Source: Microbacterium arborescens (GTDB taxonomy: Bacteria > Actinomycetota > Actinomycetes > Actinomycetales > Microbacteriaceae). Taken from it: a stretch of 64,000 bases of DNA. How positions within the stretch are numbered: position 1 is the stretch's first letter; every line of letters starts with the position of its first letter. The position numbers and the translations under genes were made by a program. The stretch is from NCBI GenBank assembly GCA_003339645.1, contig QNUV01000041.1:434001-498000 (forward strand), read 5' to 3'. Shown piece by piece: positions 10,436-23,135 of the stretch. Under the pieces are notes generated by a model. The model ran no database searches. It saw only the letters and a program-made list of their open reading frames with translations, and was not told the origin of the DNA.

Positions 10436-12895
10436 TCAGGCGACGACGGTGCCGATCGCGCCGATGACGCCGTCGAGCGGCTGGCCGGAGGCATCGCGCT
10501 TGGCCCCGGCCTCGGGCAGGCTCCGCGTCGCACCGTCGGGGCCGACCGCGCGCGGGGAGTCGCCCACCCACGCGACGGTCAGCGTGTCCTCGCCGCGCAG
10601 GAACCGCTGAGCCCGGACTCCGCCGGTCGCTCGTCCCTTCGCGGGGAACTCCGAGAACGCCGACACCTTGCCGCTGCCGGCATCGGCCCCGGCGAGGGAC
10701 TGCGTCGAGCCCGCGATCGTCACGACGACCGTGTCATCGGATGCCGCGACCGCGGTGAACGCGATGACGCGCTCACCGTCCGCGACACGGACCCCCGCCA
10801 TTCCGCCGGCTGCGCGGCCCTGCGGACGCACCGCCGCCGCATCGAATCGCAGCAGCTGGGCGTCGGAGGTGACGAAGACCAGTTCGGAGCCGTCGGGTGC
10901 CGGGGCGGCGCCGACGACGCGGTCGCCGGGCTTGAGCGAGATGATCTCGGCGTCGGGCTTGCCCGCCGCCAGCTCGGTCGCCGCGACGCGCTTGACGACG
11001 CCCTGCGCCGTGCCGAGGGCGATGGGCGGTTCGCCGGTCAACGGCACGATCGCCACGACGTGCTCACCGGCTCCGAGCCCGAGATACTGGTCGGCCTTCG
11101 AGCCCGCCGCGAGCTGAACGCTGTTGCCCGGTACCGACGGCAGGTCGACGGGGGAGAAGCGCACGAGGCGTCCGGTGCTGGTGACGGCGCCGAGGTCACC
11201 GCGGACCGTCGCGTCGACGGCGGAGCGGATGGCGTCGTGCTTGCTGCGCCGGGCGGGCGGAACGATGCCGCTGCTGAGCAGGTCTTCGCCGAGCTCTGCT
11301 CGGACCATCCGGCCGGTCGCCGAGAGGAAGACGCGGCAGGGCGCGTCGGCGATCTGCAGGTCGGCGGCGGCCTTCTTGCCCGAGCGCGCGGTCACGGGGC
11401 CGCCGTTGAGCAGCAGCGTGCGACGGGGCGTGCCGTAGGTCTCGGCCGCCGCCTCGAGTTCGCGGGCCACCTGGGCTCGCAGTAGCACGTCGCTCGCGAG
11501 GAGCTCCTGGAGGTGTGCGATCTCGGCCTTCAGCTGGTCGCGCTCGGTCTCCAGCTCGATACGGGAGAACTTCGTCAGGCGGCGCAGACGCAGTTCGAGG
11601 ATGTACTCGGCTTGCGCCTGCGAGAGATCGAAGACGTCGATCAGTCGCGTCCTCGCCTGCTCGCCGTCATCCGAGGTGCGGATGACCTGGATGACCTCGT
11701 CGATGTCGAGGATCGCGATCAGCAGTCCCTCGACGAGGTGCAGGCGCTCCTGCTTCCTGGCCAGCCGGTAACGGCTGCGTCGCGTGACGACCTCGATGCG
11801 GTGGTCGAGATACACCCGGAGGAGCTCCTTGAACCCGAGGGTCTGGGGCTGTCCCTCGACGAGCGCGACGTTGTTGATGCCGAAGGAGTCCTCCAGCGGG
11901 GTCAACCGGTAGAGCTGCTCGAGCACCGCGTTGGGGTCGAATCCGGTCTTGATCGTGATGACGAGACGCAGCCCGTGGTTGCGATCGGTGAAGTCCTGGA
12001 CATCAGAGATGCCGGTCAACTTCTTGGCGTTGACCGCATCTTTGATCTTCTCGATGATCCGCTCGGGACCGACCATGTAGGGCAGCTCGGTGACGACGAG
12101 GCCGGTGCGGCGCGGACCCAGCGACTCCACCGACACCTTCGCGCGGGTGCGGAAGGTGCCGCGCCCGTTGGTGTAGGCATCCTTGATGCCGTCCAGACCC
12201 ACGATCACGCCGCCGCCGGGCAGGTCGGGGCCCGGAACGAACTCCATGAGCTCGTCGAGCGTCGCATCGGGATTCTCGAGAAGGTGCACGGCTGCCGCGA
12301 CGACCTCGATGAGATTGTGCGGCGCCATGTTCGTCGCCATACCGACCGCGATGCCGGTCGTGCCGTTGACCAGCAGGTTGGGGTATGCGGCGGGCAGGAC
12401 CGCCGGCTGCTGGAACTGACCGTCGTAGTTCGGGATGAAGTCGACGACGTCCTCGTCGAGGTTCTCGGTGAGGGCGAGAGCAGACGGCGCGAGCCGCGCC
12501 TCGGTGTACCGCGCTGCCGCGGGGCCGTCGTCGAGCGATCCGAAGTTGCCGTGACCGTCGACCAGGGGCACCCGCAGAGCGAAGTCCTGCGCGAGGCGGA
12601 CGAGCGCGTCGTAGATCGCCGAATCGCCGTGCGGGTGCAGCTTTCCCATCACTTCACCGACGACACGGGCGCTCTTGACGTGGCCCTTGTCGGGGCGAAG
12701 GCCCATGTCGGCCATCTGGAAGAGGATGCGCCGCTGCACCGGCTTCAGGCCGTCGCGAGCGTCGGGGAGAGCGCGCGAGTAGATGACCGAGTAGGCGTAT
12801 TCGAGGAACGATCCCTGCATCTCCGCTGAGACGTCGACGTCCTCGATGCGCTCCGGCTGGTCGGGGACGGGTGAAGCGGTGCGGGATGCGGCCAT
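10436..12895 (-). CDS. parC: DNA topoisomerase IV subunit A (ParC/GyrA type)
   Basis: 819-aa DNA breakage-reunion subunit. The winged-helix core begins [21 protein letters not shown] (about 32-52). The catalytic tyrosine is Tyr130 in ARYTEARL. The quinolone-determining segment [12 protein letters not shown] keeps a Ser (92) and Asp (96), the pattern of a susceptible enzyme. A long coiled coil precedes the C-terminal beta-pinwheel repeats. The canonical GyrA box QRRGGRG is absent; the nearest equivalent is [13 protein letters not shown]. Together with the neighbour this supports topoisomerase IV rather than gyrase. It converges with parE. Confidence 0.88.
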   Translation of the reverse strand: MAASRTASPVPDQPERIEDVDVSAEMQGSFLEYAYSVIYSRALPDARDGLKPVQRRILFQMADMGLRPDKGHVKSARVVGEVMGKLHPHGDSAIYDALVRLAQDFALRVPLVDGHGNFGSLDDGPAAARYTEARLAPSALALTENLDEDVVDFIPNYDGQFQQPAVLPAAYPNLLVNGTTGIAVGMATNMAPHNLIEVVAAAVHLLENPDATLDELMEFVPGPDLPGGGVIVGLDGIKDAYTNGRGTFRTRAKVSVESLGPRRTGLVVTELPYMVGPERIIEKIKDAVNAKKLTGISDVQDFTDRNHGLRLVITIKTGFDPNAVLEQLYRLTPLEDSFGINNVALVEGQPQTLGFKELLRVYLDHRIEVVTRRSRYRLARKQERLHLVEGLLIAILDIDEVIQVIRTSDDGEQARTRLIDVFDLSQAQAEYILELRLRRLTKFSRIELETERDQLKAEIAHLQELLASDVLLRAQVARELEAAAETYGTPRRTLLLNGGPVTARSGKKAAADLQIADAPCRVFLSATGRMVRAELGEDLLSSGIVPPARRSKHDAIRSAVDATVRGDLGAVTSTGRLVRFSPVDLPSVPGNSVQLAAGSKADQYLGLGAGEHVVAIVPLTGEPPIALGTAQGVVKRVAATELAAGKPDAEIISLKPGDRVVGAAPAPDGSELVFVTSDAQLLRFDAAAVRPQGRAAGGMAGVRVADGERVIAFTAVAASDDTVVVTIAGSTQSLAGADAGSGKVSAFSEFPAKGRATGGVRAQRFLRGEDTLTVAWVGDSPRAVGPDGATRSLPEAGAKRDASGQPLDGVIGAIGTVVA

Positions 12896-12958
12896 GAAGC
12901 TGTTCGGACCTCGATCGGGGATGGGAGGGCGGATGCGGTCTGTGTCAGACTGTCCGCG

Positions 12959-14086
12959 ATGCCCTCAAGCCTACCGACCGACCCGCCCACGGCCCGGAGC
13001 CTCACCGGTGTGCTGCCGCAGCTGCTGACCTCGTTGTCGGGCCGGTCCGACTGGTTCGCTCCGGCACGGTCGGCCATCGTCATCGTCGCCGACGGGCTGG
13101 GACGGGGCAACCTCGCGCAGCGCGCCGCCTACGCTCGCTTCCTCTCCGAGCGCATGACCAAGCGGGATGCCGCCCGCACGGTGTTCCCCGCGACGACGGC
13201 CGCCGCCCTGAGCAGTCTTTTCACAGCTGTGCCGCCGGGGGAGCATGGCATCGTCGGATACCGGGTGAGGGTGCCCGGCACGGCCTCGACCCCGAACCAG
13301 CTCACCGGCTGGGAGGACGATGGCCTCGACCCGCTCTCCTGGCAGCGTTCGCAGCCCGTGTTCGAGCGAGAGGCCGCAGCGGGCCGACGCTGCTTCGTCG
13401 TGAGCCGTGCTCAGTACGCCGCGACCGGGTTCACCACGGCGACCGTGCGGGGGGCGGAATTCGTGTCGGCTTCGGGGATCGGTGAACGGCTTGCGCGGGC
13501 CGAGGCCCTCGCCGGAACCCACGAGGGAGCTCTCGTCTACGTCTACATCCCGGAGCTCGACGTCATCGGCCACGGGCACGGCTGGGAGGGCGACCGGTGG
13601 GCGGCGGAGCTGGAGTCGCTCGACGCCGAGCTGCGCCGGTGGGATCGTCAGCTGGGGCCGGGCATCGGTGCTGTGCTGACGGCGGACCACGGCATGATCG
13701 ACGTCCCCGCGCACCGGCACGTCCTGCTGCGGGAAGGCGACGACCTGCTCGATGAGGTCGATGTCATCGGCGGCGAACCGCGGATGCTTCACCTCTACGC
13801 GTCAGCCGGCGCCGCCGAACGCGTGGCCTCCCGCTGGCGCGAGTCGGAATCGGATCGTTCGTGGGTGCTGACCCGGGCCGAAGCCGTCGACGCCGGACTC
13901 TTCGGGACGGTTCACCCCGAGGTGGCGCCGCGCATCGGAGACGTTCTCGTCGCCGCTCGGTCGAGTGTGGCGTACTACGACGACCGGCTGGCCGACAAGA
14001 AGCCGCAGCGGATGGTCGGACAGCACGGGTCGCTCACCGACCAGGAGCGGATCGTTCCCCTCATCCGTTTCGGCGTGTTCGCCTGA
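12959..14086 (+). CDS. Type I phosphodiesterase/nucleotide pyrophosphatase family protein
   Basis: 375-aa alkaline-phosphatase-superfamily hydrolase. It shows the expected two-metal layout: [12 protein letters not shown] with Asp45, nucleophile region [10 protein letters not shown] with Thr79/80, then [10 protein letters not shown] and [14 protein letters not shown]. No signal peptide is evident, so it appears cytosolic. Family members hydrolyse phosphodiester or pyrophosphate bonds; the substrate here is unknown. It is divergent from parC over 63 bp. Confidence 0.85.
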   Translation: MPSSLPTDPPTARSLTGVLPQLLTSLSGRSDWFAPARSAIVIVADGLGRGNLAQRAAYARFLSERMTKRDAARTVFPATTAAALSSLFTAVPPGEHGIVGYRVRVPGTASTPNQLTGWEDDGLDPLSWQRSQPVFEREAAAGRRCFVVSRAQYAATGFTTATVRGAEFVSASGIGERLARAEALAGTHEGALVYVYIPELDVIGHGHGWEGDRWAAELESLDAELRRWDRQLGPGIGAVLTADHGMIDVPAHRHVLLREGDDLLDEVDVIGGEPRMLHLYASAGAAERVASRWRESESDRSWVLTRAEAVDAGLFGTVHPEVAPRIGDVLVAARSSVAYYDDRLADKKPQRMVGQHGSLTDQERIVPLIRFGVFA

Positions 14087-14116
14087 GAGCCCGCGTGCGG
14101 CGCGCCGCGTGAGTGT

Positions 14117-15154
14117 TCAGGCGTCTTCGCTGCGCGCGCCGAAGACGATCTCGTCCCACGACGGCATCGAGGTGCGGCCGCCGCGGCGGCGGGTCTCCGG
14201 GGTCGTGTCCTCGCTCGCCGGCTCCGCCTGGGGCGCCTCGGGCTCGGGGGTGGGCTCAGCGGGTTCGCGGTAGCCGGGCTCGAGCGCGTCGAAGAGCGCG
14301 ACCGGTGTCCGTTCGCGCGTGTCCTGCCCGCGGTCCTCGCCGGGCATGGGCTCGCGCTGTCCGCGACGGCGGCGGAGTGCCTCGAGGAGGTCGGCGGTCT
14401 CGGACGACGTCACGACCGGCTCGGGAGCGCGCTTGATCGCCGCGTCCTTCGCGGTCGTGCTGCGGAGCGGGGCGGACGTGGCCGCCTCCGGCTCGGCGGC
14501 GGGATGATGCCGGGGGCCGAACGCTCCGCTGTCGAACCGCGACTCGTCCTTGGCCTGCGGCGTGTCGAGGGCTCGCAACCGCGGGATCAGCCCCTCGGGC
14601 AGCGATCCCTGCCGCGACAGCTGGGTCGCGTCGGAGTTGAGGGGCGCGAGCGACGAGCGTCGCGGGTCGAAAGACCACCGGGCGTCGTGCTCGACCTCGC
14701 CCACGGTGAACTCGAGCTTGACGATCCAGCCGTCGGGTTCGCGCCAGCTGCTCCAGCGCTCACCGGTCGCGCCCGCCTCGGCGAGCTTCGTGCGAACCGC
14801 GGTGCCGAAGGTCGGCTGGGCGTCCGGTTCGAGCTCGCCCGCGATGAGGACCGGCACCGCGAGGGCCTGTCCGACGATGTGCTCGCGCTCCGCGATGATC
14901 GGCCGCTCGTATCGGGCGACGTCCTCGACCCGGATGCCGAGGAGCGTGGCGACATCCGCGGCGCTCATGCCGGCGCGGATGTGCGACTGGATCTCGCGAG
15001 GGCTGGGGCGGGGAGCCCGCGGTTCGTCAGCCGGACGGGCGCGGCGCAACTGGGCGCGCAGCGTCTCGTTCACCGGCAACGCGAAGCGCTCCCCGGACTC
15101 GGTTGCGAGGACGAGGATGCCCTCCTCGGTCCCGATGACCTTGAGCTGTTCCAT
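14117..15154 (-). CDS. sepH: Septation protein SepH
   Basis: 345-aa actinobacterial cell-division regulator. In Streptomyces and mycobacteria SepH binds FtsZ and stimulates Z-ring assembly. The conserved N-terminal DUF3071 domain starts MEQLKVIGTEEGILVLATESGE. It carries a helix-turn-helix-like segment (IRAGMSAADVATLLGI, about 57-73) and extends to about residue 170. The remaining half is long, Pro/Glu/Arg-rich and probably disordered. A short basic segment ends the protein (RRRGGRTSMPSWDEIVFG), matching the conserved C-terminal patch of SepH proteins. Monocistronic. Confidence 0.9.
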   Translation of the reverse strand: MEQLKVIGTEEGILVLATESGERFALPVNETLRAQLRRARPADEPRAPRPSPREIQSHIRAGMSAADVATLLGIRVEDVARYERPIIAEREHIVGQALAVPVLIAGELEPDAQPTFGTAVRTKLAEAGATGERWSSWREPDGWIVKLEFTVGEVEHDARWSFDPRRSSLAPLNSDATQLSRQGSLPEGLIPRLRALDTPQAKDESRFDSGAFGPRHHPAAEPEAATSAPLRSTTAKDAAIKRAPEPVVTSSETADLLEALRRRRGQREPMPGEDRGQDTRERTPVALFDALEPGYREPAEPTPEPEAPQAEPASEDTTPETRRRGGRTSMPSWDEIVFGARSEDA

Positions 15155-15382
15155 GCGCAGAACCCTCCCAGCGATACGTGTGCCGTCATGGTGTCACAGG
15201 CATCCGGGGACCGTGGGAATATCCGGGGCGCGCCGTCGGTTTCGGGGGGCGAACCGGTCGTCAGCAGCCGTTCCCGGAAGGATCTTCCGCGACGTTTTGC
15301 GAAATACGCGCCGGTCATGCAAACTATCGCCGCCCCACTCGGCGCGGCAACCGGCAACACCTGGAAGTAGAGGCCTTTCGAC

Positions 15383-15676
15383 ATGGCTACGGATTACGAC
15401 GCACCCCGCAAGACCGAGGACGACAGCGAGTCGATCGAGGCCCTGAAGGAGCGCGTGCCCGACAAGTCGTCGGGCTCGATCGACAACGAGGACGCCGACA
15501 ACCCGTCGGGCTTCGAGCTGCCCGGGGCTGACCTCTCGGACCTCGAGCTGGATGTCGTCGTCCTTCCCCCGCAGGAGGACGAGTTCACGTGCATGGAGTG
15601 CTTCCTCGTGAAGCACCGCACTCAGATCGACCACGAGACCAAGGTCGGCGCGATCTGCACCGAGTGCGCCGCCTGA
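15383..15676 (+). CDS. DUF4193 family protein
   Basis: 97-aa acidic cytosolic protein conserved across actinobacteria, role unknown. The first 75 residues are strongly acidic and low complexity. The C-terminus has two Cys pairs, CMECF and CTEC, spaced to form a zinc ribbon. The GAGG-containing leader after GAAGTA and a strong downstream terminator suggest an independent, well-expressed transcript. The 228 bp upstream, shared with the divergent sepH, contains no other gene. Confidence 0.9.
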   Translation: MATDYDAPRKTEDDSESIEALKERVPDKSSGSIDNEDADNPSGFELPGADLSDLELDVVVLPPQEDEFTCMECFLVKHRTQIDHETKVGAICTECAA

Positions 15677-15694
15677 CCGTCACGACTCTCGCTG

Positions 15695-15720
15695 ACCCTC
15701 GACGCCCCGGCGTCGAGGGT
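15695..15720 (+). terminator. Rho-independent terminator of the DUF4193 gene
   Basis: Perfect 11-bp stem (ACCCTCGACGC) with a CCCG loop, followed by CTGTCTTTT. Confidence 0.9.
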
Positions 15721-15749
15721 CTGTCTTTTGCGCGAAGCGGTGTGACGGC

Positions 15750-16247
15750 CTAGGAGCGTCGGGCGCGTGAGGCGGCGTCGGCGCGAGCGTTCTCGACCAC
15801 CGCGACGACCCGGGACGGCGTCCGGGAGGAGAACACCCAGTGCGTGACCGGATCGTCATCGTCGTCGATCGTGACGCGGACCACACCGTCGATGCCGCCC
15901 CGCAGCAGGTGCCACGAGCTCGGTGATAGACCCGGTCCGCGCGCCTGCCGTGCATCGTCGCCCGTCAGCGCCTCCATCTGACCGAGATACTCGAGCTCGA
16001 TGCTCGCGCGGCCGACGCGCAGGCGTCCGCCGGACACCTCGACGACCGGCGACAGGGCGATGAGGCCCGCGACGACGAGTGCGCCGACGACGATCCCCGC
16101 GACGAGCCCGACGATCGAGTCGAGCGGGGCGAGCACGAGGGCGACCATCGGGCCGCAGACGGCCGCGCTCACCAGCAGCCAGAGCGATGGGCTCAGGCGC
16201 TCGCGATAGCTCGTAGCGGGCGGGGTGGCGGGGGCGGAACTGTGCAT
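15750..16247 (-). CDS. DUF3093 family membrane protein
   Basis: 165-aa actinobacterial membrane protein. Two adjacent transmembrane helices occupy about residues 20-65 (LWLLVSAAVCGPMVALVLAP, then IVGLVAGIVVGALVVAGLIAL). A cytosolic PH-like beta-rich domain follows (LRVGRASIELEYLGQMEAL). The start was set at the ATG at 16247. Upstream extension would run antisense through dut and is not plausible. The start lies only 12 bp from the divergent dut start. Function unknown; DUF3093 genes commonly sit beside dut in actinobacteria, as here. Confidence 0.85.
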   Translation of the reverse strand: MHSSAPATPPATSYRERLSPSLWLLVSAAVCGPMVALVLAPLDSIVGLVAGIVVGALVVAGLIALSPVVEVSGGRLRVGRASIELEYLGQMEALTGDDARQARGPGLSPSSWHLLRGGIDGVVRVTIDDDDDPVTHWVFSSRTPSRVVAVVENARADAASRARRS

Positions 16248-16253
16248 TAGCCT
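16248..16253 (+). promoter_or_regulatory. -10 box of dut (leaderless)
   Basis: TAGCCT ends 6 nt before the dut GTG. It directly abuts the ATG of the divergent DUF3093 gene, so the dut promoter's -35 region must lie inside DUF3093 coding sequence. Confidence 0.55.
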
Positions 16254-16259
16254 CGTGGG

Positions 16260-16712
16260 GTGACCGAATCCGTGGACGTCCCCATTATCGCCGTCGACGT
16301 TCCCGTGTATGCCCACCCGGGGGATGCCGGAGCAGATCTCCTCTCCACCGAGACGGTGCATCTCGAGCCCGGACAACGCGCACTCGTGGGCACCGGCGTT
16401 CGCATTGCCCTGCCCGAAGGCTTCGCCGCCTTCGTCGTCCCGCGCAGCGGCCTCGCCGCGAAGCACGGCATCACCGTGGTGAATTCTCCCGGAACGGTCG
16501 ACGCCGGCTACCGCGGCGAGATCAAGGTCACCCTCCTGAACACCGACACGTCCGAGGCGTACGACATCGCGCCCGGTGACCGCATCGCACAGGTGATCGT
16601 CATGCCGGTGACCCGCGCCCGCTTCATCCCCGTCGACACGCTGCCCGAGAGCGTTCGCGGCGAAGGTGGGTTCGGCTCGACCGGCTACCAGCAGACAGGA
16701 GTATCCGCATGA
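16260..16712 (+). CDS. dut: dUTP diphosphatase
   Basis: 150-aa homotrimeric dUTPase that converts dUTP to dUMP and pyrophosphate, keeping uracil out of DNA and feeding dTMP synthesis. All five family motifs are visible: AHPGDAGADL (motif 1), PRSGLAAKHG (2), NSPGTVDAGYRGE with the catalytic Asp (3), PGDRIAQVIV (4) and the C-terminal arm RGEGGFGSTG (5). The GTG start is leaderless. The stop overlaps the following ATG (ATGA). Confidence 0.95.
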   Translation: MTESVDVPIIAVDVPVYAHPGDAGADLLSTETVHLEPGQRALVGTGVRIALPEGFAAFVVPRSGLAAKHGITVVNSPGTVDAGYRGEIKVTLLNTDTSEAYDIAPGDRIAQVIVMPVTRARFIPVDTLPESVRGEGGFGSTGYQQTGVSA

Positions 16713-17287
16713 GCGACGACGCGAAGTCCGCGCCCGCCGACCGCGCCACAGCCGGACCGTTCGACGAGTCCGAGGCCAACCCGGTCCGTCCCTACATCGA
16801 CCTCGGCGGCATCAAGGTGCTGCCCCGCGAGGGTCTCAACCTGCGCCTCGAGGTCGAGGAACAGACCAAGCGCATCGTGGCGGTCGGTCTGGATTACGCC
16901 GGGTCCACGCTGCAGGTGCAGCCGTTCGCGGCGCCCCGCTCGACGGGGCTGTGGGACGAGACACGCGAGCAGATCCGTCAGCAGGTGCGACAGCAGGGCG
17001 GCCGCGTCGAAGAGCGCGAGGGCCCCCTCGGGCCGGAGCTGCTCGCAGAGGTTCCCGTGATCGCGGGAGCTGACGGCAGCGGCAAGCGTCTCGCGCGATT
17101 CGTCGGCGTCGACGGTCCGCGCTGGTTCCTCCGCGGCGTCATCGGCGGGGCCGCCACCAACGACGTCGAGGCGGCCGCGCAGGTCGAGGATCTGTTCCGG
17201 TCGCTCGTGGTCGTGCGCGGCGGGTCGCCCATGCCGCCGCGCGACCTCATCCCGCTGAAGATGCCGGCGACCCCCGGCTCAGCGTGA
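16709..17287 (+). CDS. DUF3710 family protein
   Basis: 192-aa cytosolic protein of a family restricted to actinobacteria. It has the hallmark RPYIDLGGIKVLPREGLNLRLEVEE-type opening (about residues 27-50) and a WFLRGVIGG segment near 146. No catalytic motif is recognisable. It is coupled to dut by ATGA and to the next gene by GTGA, so the three form one operon. The family is almost always next to dut, but no mechanism is established. Confidence 0.88.
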   Translation: MSDDAKSAPADRATAGPFDESEANPVRPYIDLGGIKVLPREGLNLRLEVEEQTKRIVAVGLDYAGSTLQVQPFAAPRSTGLWDETREQIRQQVRQQGGRVEEREGPLGPELLAEVPVIAGADGSGKRLARFVGVDGPRWFLRGVIGGAATNDVEAAAQVEDLFRSLVVVRGGSPMPPRDLIPLKMPATPGSA

Positions 17288-18051
17288 ACGGCGACGAGCG
17301 TCCCGAGGCGGCGACCGAGCGTCGCGACGACCTGACTCCGCCGGAGCCGGCGGGGTCGACGTCGGGTGTGCTGGGCGCTGCCCTCGGCGAGGCCGCGCGC
17401 AGGGCGGGCTTCGATCCGGAGACGAACGCCTCGACCGGGGGAGTCGTCTGGCGGGCGATGGGCGGATTCCGAGGAATCGTCGAAGCCGTCCTGCCCGGTC
17501 TGGTCTTCATCGTGGTGTTCACGCTGACGACGGACCCCGAGACGCGCGAAGCGAACCTCTGGTTGTCGCTCGGACTCTCGGTCGGGGTCGCCGCCGTCTT
17601 CACGCTGCTCCGCCTGATCCAGCGGGGGCCTGCCGGGGCGGCTTTCGGCGGCCTCATCGCAACCGCCGTCGCCGCGGGCCTCGCGCTGTGGACAGGGCGC
17701 GGTCAGGACAACTTCATCCCCGGGCTGATCACCAACGCCGCGTACGGCACGGCCTTCCTCGTCTCTGCTCTCATCGGGTGGTCGCTCATCGGGCTCGCGG
17801 CGGGATTCCTGATGAACGAGGGAATCGCGTGGCGTCGCGATAAGCGCAAGCGTCGCGTCTACTTCTGGCTCGCGATCGCATGGGCGGCCCTGTTCTACCT
17901 GAGGCTCGCGGTGCAGCTGCCGCTGTACTTCGCTGACGAGGTCGCCGCCCTCGGAACCCTGAAGCTCGTCATGGGGCTTCCGTTGTTCGCCCCGCTCGCG
18001 GCTGTCACCTGGCTCGCGGTGCGGGCGCTCTATAAGAGGCCCGCCGAGTGA
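17284..18051 (+). CDS. DUF3159 family integral membrane protein
   Basis: 255-aa polytopic membrane protein. About 55 hydrophilic residues are followed by five or six hydrophobic segments, including LPGLVFIVVFTLTTD, LIATAVAAGLALWTG and AFLVSALIGWSLIGLAAGF. Family DUF3159 is actinobacterial, and some members are annotated as intracellular septation protein A-like. The GTG start overlaps the DUF3710 stop. It is the last gene of the dut operon; the palindrome upstream of acnA begins 4 bp after its stop. Confidence 0.85.
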   Translation: MNGDERPEAATERRDDLTPPEPAGSTSGVLGAALGEAARRAGFDPETNASTGGVVWRAMGGFRGIVEAVLPGLVFIVVFTLTTDPETREANLWLSLGLSVGVAAVFTLLRLIQRGPAGAAFGGLIATAVAAGLALWTGRGQDNFIPGLITNAAYGTAFLVSALIGWSLIGLAAGFLMNEGIAWRRDKRKRRVYFWLAIAWAALFYLRLAVQLPLYFADEVAALGTLKLVMGLPLFAPLAAVTWLAVRALYKRPAE

Positions 18052-18054
18052 TAT

Positions 18055-18078
18055 ATTTATCTTGACGTCAAGATAAAT
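18055..18078. promoter_or_regulatory. Perfect 24-bp palindromic operator upstream of acnA
   Basis: Each half is ATTTATCTTGAC and the centre is GAC|GTC. It is strikingly AT-rich against a ~70% GC background and starts 4 bp after the DUF3159 stop, 107 bp before acnA. The TCTTGACGTCAAGA core looks like a site for a dimeric winged-helix repressor of the MarR type; the regulator identity is inference. No downstream T-tract argues against a terminator. Confidence 0.65.
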
Positions 18079-18184
18079 TTCCCCCGATCCGACTAAGGGT
18101 CGCCTCACTAGATCGACCGGTGCGGCGAGGGGATGATGGGACAGTGCGCGCGAGCGCGCAGCCCGCCGATGAAGGAGAGCAGAC

Positions 18185-21043
<2,859 letters not shown>

Positions 21044-21063
21044 GACGCCGAGCTGCAGTAGTC

Positions 21064-21100
21064 CACGAGAGGCCGGAGCGTCCAGCTCCGGCCTCTCGTG
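21064..21100. terminator. acnA terminator
   Basis: Perfect 16-bp stem (CACGAGAGGCCGGAGC) with loop GTCCA. The following TAGACT at 21113 is probably the -10 of dxs. Confidence 0.85.
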
Positions 21101-21146
21101 CATCCTGCTCGTTAGACTTACCGGCACCGATGGAAGGAGGAGCGCG

Positions 21147-23135
21147 ATGTCACTGCTCTCCTCGATCTCGCACCCGCGCGATCTGGACGCCCTCTCGCTT
21201 CCGCAGCTCGAGGCTCTCGCGAGCGAGATCCGCTCGTTCCTCGTCGAGAACGTCGCGCGCAGCGGCGGGCACCTCGGCCCCAACCTCGGCGTCGTCGAGC
21301 TCACGCTCGCGATCCACCGGGTCTTCGACTCTCCCAGCGATCCGGTGGTGTTCGACACCGGACACCAGTCCTACGTCCACAAGCTCGTGACCGGGCGGCA
21401 GGACTTCTCGCGGCTGCGCTCACGCGGCGGCCTGGCGGGGTACCCGCAGCGCAGTGAGAGCGAGCACGACGTCGTCGAGTCGTCGCACGCGTCGAGCTCG
21501 CTCAGCTGGGCGGACGGCATCTCGCGAGCCTTCGCCCGCACCGGTCGCACCGACCGGCACGTCGTCGCAGTCGTGGGCGACGGGTCGCTGACCGGCGGCA
21601 TGACGTGGGAGGCGCTCAACAACATCTCCGACGACAACGATCGCAACCTGGTGATCGTCGTCAACGACAACGGTCGCTCGTACGCTCCCACGATCGGCGG
21701 GATGGCGCGCTTCCTGAACAAGGTGCGCACGACCGAGGGGTACCGGTCGCTCCACGAGGGTTCGGCGTCGCTGTTCGGCCGCCTCGGGCCGGCGGCGCGG
21801 GCCGTCTACCGCGGACTCCGCGGGGGTACTCACGGGTTCCTGTCCCGCTTCGTGAACAACGAGGCGCTGTACTCGAACCTCGACATCAAGTACCTCGGGC
21901 CCGTCGACGGGCACGATCTCGAGGCCATGATCGAGACGCTGCGGCTCGCGAAGTCGTACGGCGCGCCGGTCATCGTGCACGCGATCACCGAGAAGGGCCG
22001 CGGCTACGCGCCCGCGCGCCTCGATGAGGCGGATCAGTTCCACGCGGTGGGCAAGATCGACCCCGCGACGGGCCGGCCGGTCTCCTCGGGCAGCACGATC
22101 AGCTGGACCGACGTGTTCGCCGAAGAGCTCGTGTCGGCGGGGGAACGCCGCTCTGATGTCGTGGCGATCACCGCCGCGATGCTGCGTCCGACCGGACTTC
22201 TGCCGTTTGCGCAACGGTTCCCCGATCGCGTCCTCGACGTCGGCATCGCGGAGCAGCACGCCGTCGCGGCATCCGCCGGCCTCGCCTTCGGCGGCCTGCA
22301 TCCGGTCGTCGCGATCTACGCCACGTTCATGAACCGCGCGTTCGACCAGATGATGATGGATGTCGCGCTGCACCGTGCCGGCGTGACATTCGTGCTCGAC
22401 CGGGCCGGCGTCACCGGGCCCGACGGTCCCAGTCACCACGGTATCTGGGACCTCGCGATGCTCCAGCTCGTGCCCGGCGTCCGCATCGCCGCGCCCCGCG
22501 ACGCCGAGCGTCTGCGCGAGGTGTTCCGCGAAGCGATCCAGATCGAAGACGCCCCCACGGTCGTCCGCTACCCGAAGGGCTCGGTCGGTGACGAGCTGCC
22601 GGCCGTGGAGCGTCTGGACGACGGGACCGACGTGCTGGTGCGGGGCGAGTCCGACGACGTGCTCATCGTCGGTATCGGTCCGATGGCGCGTCTCGGCGTC
22701 GATGTCGCCGAGCGCCTGCGAGCACAGGGAATCGGCGCGACCGTCATCGATCCGCGCTGGGTGGTGCCGGTCGCGCGCTCGGTCGTCGACCTCGCCGCCG
22801 AACACCGGCTCGTCATCACGATCGAGGACGGGATCCGTGTCGGCGGCATCGGCACCCGCATCCGCCAGGTGCTGCGCGAGGCCGGCATCGACACCGCCGT
22901 CGACGAGCTGGGGCTGCCCGACGAGTTCATCGACCACGCGGAGCGCGACGAGATCCTCGAAGACGCGGGCATCACGGCCGCGAAGATCGCGCACGACGTC
23001 GTCGCGCAGGTCCTCGGCACCCGCATCCCGATCGCTCGCCCCAGCGCGGACGCGGAGTCGGACTGGTCGGATTCCGCTGACGCACCGGACCGTGCGGAGG
23101 CCGCGGACGGCGAGCGTCAGTCTCGAGGCCGCTGA
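21147..23135 (+). CDS. dxs: 1-Deoxy-D-xylulose-5-phosphate synthase
   Basis: 662-aa thiamine-diphosphate enzyme that condenses pyruvate and glyceraldehyde 3-phosphate, the first step of the non-mevalonate isoprenoid pathway. The start was chosen at the ATG behind GGAAGGAGG. The GHQSYVHK motif is near 72, the ThDP-binding GDGSLTGGM through VNDNGRSYAPTIGG spans about 145-192, and the transketolase pyrimidine domain (DVGIAEQHAVAASAGLAFGG) is near 365. The last ~35 residues are a hydrophilic Asp/Ala tail beyond the usual end. Its 3' 19 bp overlap the convergent membrane-protein gene. Confidence 0.95.
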   Translation: MSLLSSISHPRDLDALSLPQLEALASEIRSFLVENVARSGGHLGPNLGVVELTLAIHRVFDSPSDPVVFDTGHQSYVHKLVTGRQDFSRLRSRGGLAGYPQRSESEHDVVESSHASSSLSWADGISRAFARTGRTDRHVVAVVGDGSLTGGMTWEALNNISDDNDRNLVIVVNDNGRSYAPTIGGMARFLNKVRTTEGYRSLHEGSASLFGRLGPAARAVYRGLRGGTHGFLSRFVNNEALYSNLDIKYLGPVDGHDLEAMIETLRLAKSYGAPVIVHAITEKGRGYAPARLDEADQFHAVGKIDPATGRPVSSGSTISWTDVFAEELVSAGERRSDVVAITAAMLRPTGLLPFAQRFPDRVLDVGIAEQHAVAASAGLAFGGLHPVVAIYATFMNRAFDQMMMDVALHRAGVTFVLDRAGVTGPDGPSHHGIWDLAMLQLVPGVRIAAPRDAERLREVFREAIQIEDAPTVVRYPKGSVGDELPAVERLDDGTDVLVRGESDDVLIVGIGPMARLGVDVAERLRAQGIGATVIDPRWVVPVARSVVDLAAEHRLVITIEDGIRVGGIGTRIRQVLREAGIDTAVDELGLPDEFIDHAERDEILEDAGITAAKIAHDVVAQVLGTRIPIARPSADAESDWSDSADAPDRAEAADGERQSRGR

